Of a DNA stretch of 64,000 nucleotides, positions 25,298-32,942 are shown piece after piece. The translations under genes and the position numbers were made by a program. The notes beneath the pieces are model-generated. The model was given only the letters and a program-made list of their open reading frames with translations. It made no database searches and was not told where the DNA came from. The DNA is taken from assembly GCF_009857605.1 (NCBI RefSeq), contig NZ_WWCT01000006.1:214720-278719 (forward strand), read 5' to 3'. Position 1 is the first letter of the stretch; each line of letters starts with the position of its first letter. This DNA comes from Duganella levis. GTDB lineage: Bacteria > Pseudomonadota > Gammaproteobacteria > Burkholderiales > Burkholderiaceae_D.

Positions 25298-27073
25298 TTA
25301 GTGGTTGTGTCGCGCCAGCGTCTGTCCCACTCCCCGGTATTCGAGCGCCAGCTCCATGCAGGCGCCGGTTTCCATCTGGCCGACGGTGGCGCGGTACAGC
25401 TGCTGCCATGGCGTCTGGCTGGCCGGTACCGGCGGAATGCCTTCGGCCTTGCGCTTGGCCAGTTCCTCGTCGCTGATCAGCATATTGCAGCTGCCTTCGT
25501 TCAGGTCCACGCGCACGGTGTCGCCGGTGCGGATGTAGGCCAGCCCGCCGCCTACCGCGCTTTCCGGCGACGCGTTCAGGATCGACGGGCTGTCCGAGGT
25601 GCCGGACTGACGGCCGTCGCCCAGCGTCGGCAGCCAGTTGATGCCGCGCTTGATCAGCGCATCCGGCGGTTGCATGTTGACGACTTCCGCCGAACCAGGC
25701 CAGCCAATCGGGCCAGCGCCGCGAATTACCAGGATGCAGTTCTCGTCGATGTTCAGCGCTGGATCGTTGATGCGGTCGTGGTAATCACCCGAACCGTCAA
25801 ACACGATGGCGCGCGATTCGAAGATGTTTTCCTGTCCCGGCGCGCTCAAATAGCGCTGGTGGAATTCCGGCGAAATCACGCTGGTCTTCATGATGGCGAA
25901 GTCGAACAGATTGCCCTTCAGGACGAAGAAGCCTGCGTCTTCCTTCAGCGGCGCGTTGAACGGGTAGATCACTTCGCGGTCGTTGGTCTCGCGGCCGGCC
26001 AGGTTTTCCGCCATGGTCTTGCCGGTGACGGTGAAGCGGTTGGAGCGCAGTTTGCCCTGCTGTTCCAGTTCCCACATCACGGCCGGCACGCCGCCGGCGC
26101 GGTGGAAACGCTCGCCGAGGAATTTACCGGACGGCTGCATGTTCAGCAGCAGCGGCACCTTGTGGCCGTATTCCATCCAGTCGCTGGACTTCAGCTCCAC
26201 GCCTGCATGGCGGGCCATGGCGACGATGTGCTGCTGTGCGTTGGTGGAACCGCCGATGGCGGCGTTGACCACGATCGCATCGAGGAAAGCGTCGCGGTTC
26301 AGGACCTGCGATGGACGGATGTCCAGCTTGGCCATCTCCACAATGCGCTTGCCGGTTTCGTAGGCCATCTGGCCACGCTCGCGGTACGGTGCAGGAATCG
26401 CCGAGCAGCCGGTCAGCGACATGCCCAGCGCTTCCGCAATCGCGTTCATGGTCGATGCGGTGCCCATGGTGTTGCAGTGACCAGCGGAAGGCGCCGAGGC
26501 GGCGGCGATTTCGAGGAATTTCTCGTTGTCGATTTTGCCGGCAGCCAGTTGCTTGCGGCCTTTCCAGATCGCCGAGCCGGAGCCCACCAGTTCACCATCC
26601 AGCCAGCCGTCCAGCATTGGACCGCCGGACAGCACGATGGCCGGAATGTCCACGGTGGCGGCAGCCATCAACTGCGACGGCGTGGTCTTGTCGCAGCCCG
26701 TGGTCAGCACCACGGCGTCGATCGGATAGCCGTGCAGGATTTCGACCAGGCCCATATACGCCAGGTTGCGGTCAATCGCGGCGGTCGGACGGCGGCAGTT
26801 TTCAAAGATCGGATGCAGCGGAAATTCCATCGCAATGCCGCCCGCATCGCGGATGCCGTCGCGCACGCGCTTGGCCAGCTCCAGGTGGATGCGGTTGCAC
26901 GGGCTGATGTCGCTGCCCGATTGTGCGATGCCGATGATCGGGCGGCCGGAACGCAGTTCCTCCGGCGTGATCCCGTAATTCATGAAGCGCTCAAGATACA
27001 GCGCGGTCATATCGATGTGGTCCGGATTATCGAACCAGTCCTGCGAGCGGTAGCGACGCGATTGGGTGCTCAT
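25298..27073 (-). CDS. xylD: D-xylonate dehydratase (IlvD/Edd family)
   Basis: A 591-residue enzyme converting D-xylonate to 2-keto-3-deoxy-D-xylonate, the third step of the oxidative (Weimberg/Dahms) xylose pathway. The three iron-sulfur cysteines of the IlvD/Edd family lie in SGSDISPCNRIH, VVLTTGCDKTTPS and SAGHCNTMGTASTMNA. The xylonate/arabinonate branch is indicated by the start SRRYRSQDWFDNPDHIDMTALYLE and by the operon partners. L-arabinonate dehydratase is the main alternative by sequence alone. It is separated from xylC by 7 bases. Confidence 0.9.
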   Translation of the reverse strand: MSTQSRRYRSQDWFDNPDHIDMTALYLERFMNYGITPEELRSGRPIIGIAQSGSDISPCNRIHLELAKRVRDGIRDAGGIAMEFPLHPIFENCRRPTAAIDRNLAYMGLVEILHGYPIDAVVLTTGCDKTTPSQLMAAATVDIPAIVLSGGPMLDGWLDGELVGSGSAIWKGRKQLAAGKIDNEKFLEIAAASAPSAGHCNTMGTASTMNAIAEALGMSLTGCSAIPAPYRERGQMAYETGKRIVEMAKLDIRPSQVLNRDAFLDAIVVNAAIGGSTNAQQHIVAMARHAGVELKSSDWMEYGHKVPLLLNMQPSGKFLGERFHRAGGVPAVMWELEQQGKLRSNRFTVTGKTMAENLAGRETNDREVIYPFNAPLKEDAGFFVLKGNLFDFAIMKTSVISPEFHQRYLSAPGQENIFESRAIVFDGSGDYHDRINDPALNIDENCILVIRGAGPIGWPGSAEVVNMQPPDALIKRGINWLPTLGDGRQSGTSDSPSILNASPESAVGGGLAYIRTGDTVRVDLNEGSCNMLISDEELAKRKAEGIPPVPASQTPWQQLYRATVGQMETGACMELALEYRGVGQTLARHNH

Positions 27074-27080
27074 AGAGTGC

Positions 27081-27956
27081 CTATTCTGGAATGTACAAGT
27101 GTTGCAGTTGTCCCGGCGAGGCCACGCGGAAGCTGAAGATGCCTCCCGCCAGTGGCTCCCGGCTCAATTCTTCAGCCGACAGGCCCTTGCGGGCGGTGGT
27201 CACGAATACGGTGCGCAAATCTTCGCCGCCGAAGGTGACTTTGGTAATGTTCGAACACGGCATGTTGATGGTGTCCAGCAGTTCGCCGGATGCCGCATAG
27301 CGCTCGATGCGCGCGCCGCCAAACAGGCCGACCCACAGGGCACCGTCGGCATCGACCGCCGTGCCATCCGGGTAGCCGCTGCCTTCGATGCGCACGAACA
27401 CGCGCTTGTTAGACAGGTTGCCTTGGTCGTCCAGATCAAACGCGTAGATGGTTTTTTCCAGCGTGTCCGTGTGATAGAAGGTGCGGCCGTCCGGGCTGAC
27501 GCACGGACCGTTGGTGATGACGTAGCCACCGTCCTTGTGCTGCACGGCTTCGCCGGCGGCGTGGCGATACAGCGCGCCGCTGGGCGCTTCCTCGGCGTTG
27601 TCCATGGAGCCGAACCACAGCGCGCCGTGGCGGTCCACATAGCCGTCGTTGAGACGATTGCCAGGCAGGTGTTCTTCCAGCGGATGCAGCGGAGTCAGTT
27701 CGCCGGTCTCGAACGAAAAGCGCTCGATGCGGCCCGGCAGGCCGCAGACGAAATCGCCGCCGTGCATGGGCAATGCAAAACCCACTTCATCCGGCACCGT
27801 CCAGCTCTGGCGACGGCCGCCGTCTTCGGCGCAGCGATGGATCGCGCGCTGCTTGATGTCGACGAAGTACAGCGCCTTGTCTTCCGCGTGCCATACCGGG
27901 CCTTCGGCCAGCGTCGCGCCCAGAGGCCAGATGCACTCAGGCTGATAGAGGTTCAT
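27081..27956 (-). CDS. xylC: D-xylonolactonase (SMP-30/gluconolactonase family)
   Basis: A 291-residue six-bladed beta-propeller lactonase that opens xylonolactone to xylonate. I choose ATG 27956 because it overlaps the stop of xylB in an ATGA arrangement with GGAG just ahead; the frame upstream to 27968 is less likely. Metal-site motifs of SMP-30 proteins are present: LAEGPVWHAEDKALYFVDI (Glu), NRLNDGYVDRHGALWFGSM (Asn/Asp) and GYPDGTAVDADGALWVG (Asp). The gene sits between the dehydrogenase and dehydratase genes, in pathway order. Confidence 0.9.
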   Translation of the reverse strand: MNLYQPECIWPLGATLAEGPVWHAEDKALYFVDIKQRAIHRCAEDGGRRQSWTVPDEVGFALPMHGGDFVCGLPGRIERFSFETGELTPLHPLEEHLPGNRLNDGYVDRHGALWFGSMDNAEEAPSGALYRHAAGEAVQHKDGGYVITNGPCVSPDGRTFYHTDTLEKTIYAFDLDDQGNLSNKRVFVRIEGSGYPDGTAVDADGALWVGLFGGARIERYAASGELLDTINMPCSNITKVTFGGEDLRTVFVTTARKGLSAEELSREPLAGGIFSFRVASPGQLQHLYIPE

Positions 27957-28732
27957 GCTCCATACCATCCGGCGTCAACGAAGTAATCGCGGCCGGAGCA
28001 GCGTCGTGCATTGTTCGAGGACAGGAACAGCGCCATGGCGGCGATGTCTTCCGGCTCCACGCTTTGCGGCAGCACCTGTGCATCCAGGATCGCCTGGCCA
28101 GCTTCCGGCGAGTGCCACAGCGCCTTCTGGCGCTCGGTCAGCACCGAGCCAGGAATGATGGTGTTGACGCGGATGCCGTCTTTACCCAGATCGCGCGCCA
28201 GGCCGCGGGTCAGGCCTTCGATGGCCGCCTTGGCGGTCATGTACAAAGTCAAATCCGGCAGCGCCAGGTGCCACGAGATGGAACCGAAGTTCAGGATCAC
28301 GCCACCGCCGGCGGCCTTCATGCCCGGCGCCACCGCTTGCGCGCAGAAGAACTGGTGGCGCAGGTTAACGGCCAGGCTGTCGTCCCAGTATTTAGGGGTG
28401 ACTTCCTGCACCTGATGACGGCTGTCGTTGGCCGCGTTATTGATCAGGATTTCAATCGCGCCATGGTCTTTTTCGATCTGCGAGATCACCTTGGACAGTG
28501 CATCCAGGTCGGTCAGGTCGCAGTGAATGAACTGCGGCGCATATTTCGCGTCTTTCAGGCTATCGGCCAGTGCTTTCGATGCATCGACGACGATGTCGAT
28601 GAAGAATACCTGCGCGCCTTGCTTGACGAAGGCATCCACGATGCCGGCGCCAATGCCTGTACCACCGCCAGTGATCAGAACCCGCTTGCCCGCCAGGTCC
28701 GGGTAGGTCGCGTAGACCAAAGTTTGCCCCAT
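27953..28732 (-). CDS. xylB: D-xylose 1-dehydrogenase (SDR family)
   Basis: A 259-residue short-chain dehydrogenase oxidising D-xylose to xylonolactone with NAD+. The start is the ATG at 28732 behind AGGAGG at 9-base spacing; the longer upstream frame runs into xylX in another reading frame and is not real. Motifs: nucleotide-binding ITGGGTGIG (about residues 20-28), NNAAND, and the catalytic Ser (NFGSISW) with YMTAK. It is coupled to xylC by a 4-base overlap. Sequence and context match XylB of Caulobacter-type oxidative xylose operons. Confidence 0.9.
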   Translation of the reverse strand: MGQTLVYATYPDLAGKRVLITGGGTGIGAGIVDAFVKQGAQVFFIDIVVDASKALADSLKDAKYAPQFIHCDLTDLDALSKVISQIEKDHGAIEILINNAANDSRHQVQEVTPKYWDDSLAVNLRHQFFCAQAVAPGMKAAGGGVILNFGSISWHLALPDLTLYMTAKAAIEGLTRGLARDLGKDGIRVNTIIPGSVLTERQKALWHSPEAGQAILDAQVLPQSVEPEDIAAMALFLSSNNARRCSGRDYFVDAGWYGA

Positions 28733-28763
28733 CTTGTTTCTCCTCCTGAGATATTGTTTTGTT

Positions 28764-29948
28764 TTAGTTGAGCAGGCCGCGCTGGGCCAGATTGCGATAC
28801 AGAGCACGCACGCCGAAGGTCCATGGCGCTGCGGTGGTGCTAAGTTGTACGTGATTGACCAGCATGCCCAGCGACGGGCTGCTGATGCTGACGCGGTCAC
28901 CCAGCTTGTGGGTGAAGCCTGCGCCCGGCGCGCCACGGTCTTTAATCGGCGAGAACATGGTGCCGAGGAAGAGCATGAAGCCGTCCGGATACTGGTGGTG
29001 CGCGCCGCTGGTCTGCGACACCAGGTCGAGCGGATCGCGGCTGATCTCGCGCATGCGGCTCTCGCCGTCCAGTCGGAATTCATCTTCCGCGCCTTCGATC
29101 AGCAAGCGCAGTTCCGCATTGCGCACGGTGTCGATGGTGAAGCGTTCGTCGAACAGGCGGATGAACGGACCGACGCCGCACGAGGCGTTGTTGTCCTTGG
29201 CCTTACCCAGCAACAGCGCGCTGCGGCCTTCGATGTCGCGCAGGTTGACGTCATTGCCCAACGTGGCGCCGACGGTGTGCGCGCGGCTGTTCACCGCCAG
29301 CACAATCTCCGGCTCCGGGTTGTTCCATTTCGATTCCGGATGCAGGCCGACATCGGCGCCGAAACCGACTGCCGACATAGGCTGCGATTTCGAGAACACT
29401 TCCGCATACGGGCCGATGCCCACTTCCATATATTGCGACCAGGCGCCGCGCGCAATGAATTCCTGCTTCAGCTTTTCCGCTTCCGGCGAACCTGGCTTGA
29501 TGGCCGACAGGTCGGCGCCGATATCTTTCAGCAGCGATGAACGCAGTTCGTCGGCGCGCGCTGGATTGCCGCCCGCCTGTTCTTCGATTACGCGTTCCAG
29601 CAGGCTGACGGCAAAGGTCACGCCGCAAGCTTTGATGGCCTGCACGTCGCACGGCGCCAACAGGCGCACCGGCGCGGCGTCGCCACTCAAGGCGGCTTCG
29701 ATCAGCGCTTCCACCCGGCCCAGCGATTCGCCCTGCGCAGCGCGCGCAAAAGCGGCGGCATCGTCGTGGTCCAGCAGATCGGAGACGGTCGCCGCTTGCG
29801 CGGTGATGTCGAATACCTCGCCCTGGCGCACCACCACCACGCTGGGGCCATTGACGTCATTGCGCCACACGCGGCCTACCAGCAGGGCGTCCGACAGGTC
29901 GGCGGGGAGATGCGCCGCAACGGGCGCGTGGTTCAGCGTATTTTTCAC
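28764..29948 (-). CDS. xylX: 2-keto-3-deoxy-D-xylonate dehydratase (fumarylacetoacetase family)
   Basis: A 394-residue FAH-fold enzyme that dehydrates 2-keto-3-deoxy-xylonate to alpha-ketoglutarate semialdehyde in the Weimberg pathway. I prefer GTG 29948 because AAGGA lies 6 bases upstream; the ATG at 29966 has no ribosome site. Metal and active-site segments are CGVTFAVSLLERVIEEQAG, NNPEPEIVLAVNS (the usual E-x-E pair), NDVNLRDIEGRSALLLGKAKDNNASCGVGPF and DGFMLFLGTMFSP. It is the first gene of the operon, downstream of the AGCGCTAACA operator. Confidence 0.88.
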   Translation of the reverse strand: MKNTLNHAPVAAHLPADLSDALLVGRVWRNDVNGPSVVVVRQGEVFDITAQAATVSDLLDHDDAAAFARAAQGESLGRVEALIEAALSGDAAPVRLLAPCDVQAIKACGVTFAVSLLERVIEEQAGGNPARADELRSSLLKDIGADLSAIKPGSPEAEKLKQEFIARGAWSQYMEVGIGPYAEVFSKSQPMSAVGFGADVGLHPESKWNNPEPEIVLAVNSRAHTVGATLGNDVNLRDIEGRSALLLGKAKDNNASCGVGPFIRLFDERFTIDTVRNAELRLLIEGAEDEFRLDGESRMREISRDPLDLVSQTSGAHHQYPDGFMLFLGTMFSPIKDRGAPGAGFTHKLGDRVSISSPSLGMLVNHVQLSTTAAPWTFGVRALYRNLAQRGLLN

Positions 29949-30044
29949 AGAATATCCTTGTCTCATATGGCTGGTTTCGTGTCACTACCAGGCTGGCCGC
30001 TCAGGGCATTTTTGTTGCACCTACCATCTTATTACCCTAAAATG

Positions 30045-30057
30045 AATAGCGCTAACA
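30045..30057. promoter_or_regulatory. LacI/XylR-type operator between xylX and the esterase operon
   Basis: AATAGCGCTAACA, centred on the palindrome TAGCGCTA, closely resembles the operator known for the LacI-type xylose repressor of Caulobacter (TGGTAGCGCTAACA). It lies 97 bases before the xylX GTG and 22 bases before the ATG at 30079, so it could control both divergent operons. The LacI gene at 39274 is the obvious candidate regulator. Confidence 0.7.
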
Positions 30058-30078
30058 TTTTATGAGTGTGAAGGAATT

Positions 30079-31350
30079 ATGCGATCAAGTCAACACGCTT
30101 TACCCCGTTATTTCAGCGCCATTGTGGTGGCCGGCCTGATGCAAACGGCAGCCGCCGCATCACCTCCGCCAACACCTTCACACTGGGTGGCGACTTGGGG
30201 TGCAGCGCAACAAATCCCCGATGCGAATAACGAACTCGCGGCCGAACACTGGCGCGACGGGAGCCTGCGCCAGGTCGTCCATCTCACTCTGGGCGGCAAG
30301 CAGTTCCGGGTCCGCGTCAGCAATGTATATGGCACTGCACCATTAACGCTGGACGCGGCAAGCGTGGCGCTGGCGCAGACGGCCGGCGAGGCGGGCATCC
30401 AGTCCCCTACCCTGCGCGCGCTGACCTTCGCTGGCCGCGATAGCGTCACCATTCCGGCCGGCGCGGAATACTACAGCGACGCCGTCGCCATGGAACTCAA
30501 GCCGGCCGCCGACCTGGCGATTTCGCTGTACTTTAAAGGCGAACCGGCGCGCCAGACCTCCCACAGTGGCGCGCGCGCCACGACTTTCCTCGCCAAAGGC
30601 AACCACGTGATGGACGCTACGTGGGCCGATGCCGGCAAGGTAACGCGCTGGTACGCAATTAGCGACGTGGAAGTGCAGGCGCCGCGCAACGTCGGCGCGC
30701 TGGTGGCGATCGGCGACTCGATCACCGACGGCTACGGCGTGCCGTCGGATACCAACACCCGCTGGACCGACGTGCTGGCCGCGCGCCTGCGCGACAATAA
30801 AGATACGCTGGGCGTGGTCAACGCCGGCATCGGCGGCGGGCGCTTGCTGAAGGATGGCCTGGGCCCGAATCTGGTCTCGCGCTTCGACCGCGACGTGCTG
30901 TCGCGCGCCGGCGTCACGCATGCGCTGGTGATGATCGGCGTGAATGACTTCGGCATCCAGCACCGCAACGGCCCGGACACCCCGGCCGACCGCCAGCAAC
31001 TGCTGGCCGACCTGAAAGTAGCGCACCGCCAGTTGGCCGAACGCGCGCATGCGCATGGCATCTGCCTGATCGGCGGCACCGTGACGCCTTACGTCGGCAG
31101 CGACTACTATCACCCGGAGCCGGAAAACGAAGCGGATCGCCAGGAGCTGAACCAGTGGATACGCACTTCCGGCGTGTTTGACGCCATCGCCGATTTCGAC
31201 GCCACGCTGCGCGATCCGGCGCAGCCATCGCACATCAAGCCGGTGTACGATGGCGGCGACCACCTGCATCCATCGCTGGCCGGTTATCGCGCGCTGGCGG
31301 AGACCGTGCCGCTGGCTGCGTTGCGCCGCCAATGCGGAGCCACCAAATGA
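30079..31350 (+). CDS. Secreted SGNH/GDSL hydrolase, probable acetylxylan esterase
   Basis: A 423-residue protein with a signal peptide (cleavage near TAAAASP, about residue 29). The catalytic SGNH domain starts at about residue 205: block I IGDSITDGYG (Ser214), block II NAGIGGGRLL, block III IGVNDFG, and block V D394-H-L-H397. An N-terminal beta-rich domain (about 35-190, SHWVATWGAAQQ) precedes it. Such enzymes remove acetyl groups from sugars, and its place ahead of GH43 and GH115 supports xylan deacetylation. The stop overlaps the next start (ATGA). Confidence 0.85.
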   Translation: MRSSQHALPRYFSAIVVAGLMQTAAAASPPPTPSHWVATWGAAQQIPDANNELAAEHWRDGSLRQVVHLTLGGKQFRVRVSNVYGTAPLTLDAASVALAQTAGEAGIQSPTLRALTFAGRDSVTIPAGAEYYSDAVAMELKPAADLAISLYFKGEPARQTSHSGARATTFLAKGNHVMDATWADAGKVTRWYAISDVEVQAPRNVGALVAIGDSITDGYGVPSDTNTRWTDVLAARLRDNKDTLGVVNAGIGGGRLLKDGLGPNLVSRFDRDVLSRAGVTHALVMIGVNDFGIQHRNGPDTPADRQQLLADLKVAHRQLAERAHAHGICLIGGTVTPYVGSDYYHPEPENEADRQELNQWIRTSGVFDAIADFDATLRDPAQPSHIKPVYDGGDHLHPSLAGYRALAETVPLAALRRQCGATK

Positions 31351-32936
31351 TGGCCCTCCGCGCGGCGCTGATGGCGATGGTGTCGTTTATGGCGGCGCCG
31401 TCGCCGGCGACGGCAGGCACTTACACCAATCCGATCCTGAGCGGCTTCCACGCCGACCCAAGCATCTGCCGCGTGGGCGGCGACTATTACCTCGCCACCA
31501 GCAGCTTTGAATACTTCCCCGGTGTGCCGATTTACCACAGCAAGGACCTGGTCCACTGGCGCCAGATCGGCCACGCGCTCACGCGCGCCAGTCAACTGAA
31601 CCTGGCGCACACCCGCAGCTCGCAAGGCATCTACGCGCCTACGCTGCGCTGCCACGACGGCGTGTTCTATATGGTGACCACCAATATGGAGGGCGGCGGC
31701 GCGTTCTATGTGCATACCAAAGACCCGGCCGGCGAATGGTCGGAACCGGTCTGGCTGAACGACCCAAGCTTCGCCATGGACCCGTCGCTGTTCTTCGACG
31801 ATGACGGCAAAGTCTATTACACCCGCCACGGCGGCGGTGAACACGGCGGCGTCTATCAGGCGGAAATCGACCTGAAAGCCGGCAAGCTGCTGGAGCAACC
31901 GCGCCTGATCTGGTCCGGCACCGGCGGTGTGTGGCCGGAAGGTCCGCATCTATATAAGTACAACGGCCTGTATTACCTGATGATTTCCGAGGGAGGCACC
32001 TCGTATAACCACAGCCTGACGATGGCGCGTTCATCATCGCCATTCGGCCCGTTCACCGCCAATCCGTCGAATCCCATCCTCACGCATCGCGACCACCCGG
32101 AACTGCCGCTACAGGCGACAGGCCACGGCGACTTGGTACAGACGCCGGAAGGAAAATGGTGGACGCCGCTGCTGGGCATACGCCCGGTCGACAAGCTCCA
32201 TCACCTTGGCCGCGAGACGCTGCTGGCGCCCGTCGCGTGGAACGATCAGGGCTGGCTGGTCGTCAACAAGGGCCAGCCGCTGGCGACCGAGATGGCGGCC
32301 GACGGACTGCCGCCCTCTTCGCCTTGGCCGGCGGAAGCTGTGCGCGATGATTTCAGCGCATCCCGGCTTGGCCTGCAATGGACGCTGCTGCGCGGCCCCG
32401 GCGACGGCCTGTGGTCATTGACCGACCGTCCCGGCTACCTGCGCCTGAAAGGCAGCAGCGTCACCATGAACGACATCGCCCAGCCGGCGTTTGTCGCGCG
32501 GCGCCAGGAACATATGCGCATGCGCGCCGCCACGCAGCTGGAATTCCAGCCAAGCGAGGCCGCGCAGGCGGCTGGCCTGGTGCTCCGCCAGAATGAAAAG
32601 AACTACTACGAACTGCGCATCACCGGCACGCCGGAACGCCGCGTGGAACTGGTGGCGCGCGCAGGCGGTGTCACCACGCTCAAGGCGGCTGCGCCGCTGC
32701 CGCCAGGGCCGGTGCAGCTGCAAGTGGAGTCGTCGGCCAACCAATATACGTTCAGTTTTTGCAGCGGCGACGGGCCGCTCAAATTGATCGGCACTGCTCC
32801 CACCGCACCGCTGTCATCAGAATCGGCGGGTGGTTTTACTGGCGTCTTTATCGGCATGTACGCCGAAGGCGCAGGGAAGCAAACCATGCCGGCAGCAGAT
32901 TTTGCCTGGTTCGATTACACACCGCTGGAAAAATAA
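31347..32936 (+). CDS. GH43 beta-xylosidase/alpha-L-arabinofuranosidase, secreted
   Basis: A 529-residue enzyme. ATG 31347 overlaps the upstream stop by 4 bases and has GGAG 7 bases before it, so it is preferred to 31332. A signal peptide ends near SPATAG. The five-bladed propeller shows the three GH43 acidic residues: Asp in GFHADPSI (base), Asp in FAMDPSLFF (pKa modulator) and Glu in GVWPEGPHLY (acid). A C-terminal jelly-roll domain (about 345-525), as in XynB-type enzymes, shapes the xylosidase pocket. It cleaves xylo-oligosaccharides or arabinose side chains. Confidence 0.9.
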   Translation: MMALRAALMAMVSFMAAPSPATAGTYTNPILSGFHADPSICRVGGDYYLATSSFEYFPGVPIYHSKDLVHWRQIGHALTRASQLNLAHTRSSQGIYAPTLRCHDGVFYMVTTNMEGGGAFYVHTKDPAGEWSEPVWLNDPSFAMDPSLFFDDDGKVYYTRHGGGEHGGVYQAEIDLKAGKLLEQPRLIWSGTGGVWPEGPHLYKYNGLYYLMISEGGTSYNHSLTMARSSSPFGPFTANPSNPILTHRDHPELPLQATGHGDLVQTPEGKWWTPLLGIRPVDKLHHLGRETLLAPVAWNDQGWLVVNKGQPLATEMAADGLPPSSPWPAEAVRDDFSASRLGLQWTLLRGPGDGLWSLTDRPGYLRLKGSSVTMNDIAQPAFVARRQEHMRMRAATQLEFQPSEAAQAAGLVLRQNEKNYYELRITGTPERRVELVARAGGVTTLKAAAPLPPGPVQLQVESSANQYTFSFCSGDGPLKLIGTAPTAPLSSESAGGFTGVFIGMYAEGAGKQTMPAADFAWFDYTPLEK

Positions 32937-32942
32937 AACGAT

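Noticed and set aside
29966..29966. ATG 29966 as the start of xylX
   Set aside because: It has no ribosome-binding sequence, whereas GTG 29948 has AAGGA at 6 bases and gives the usual N-terminus.
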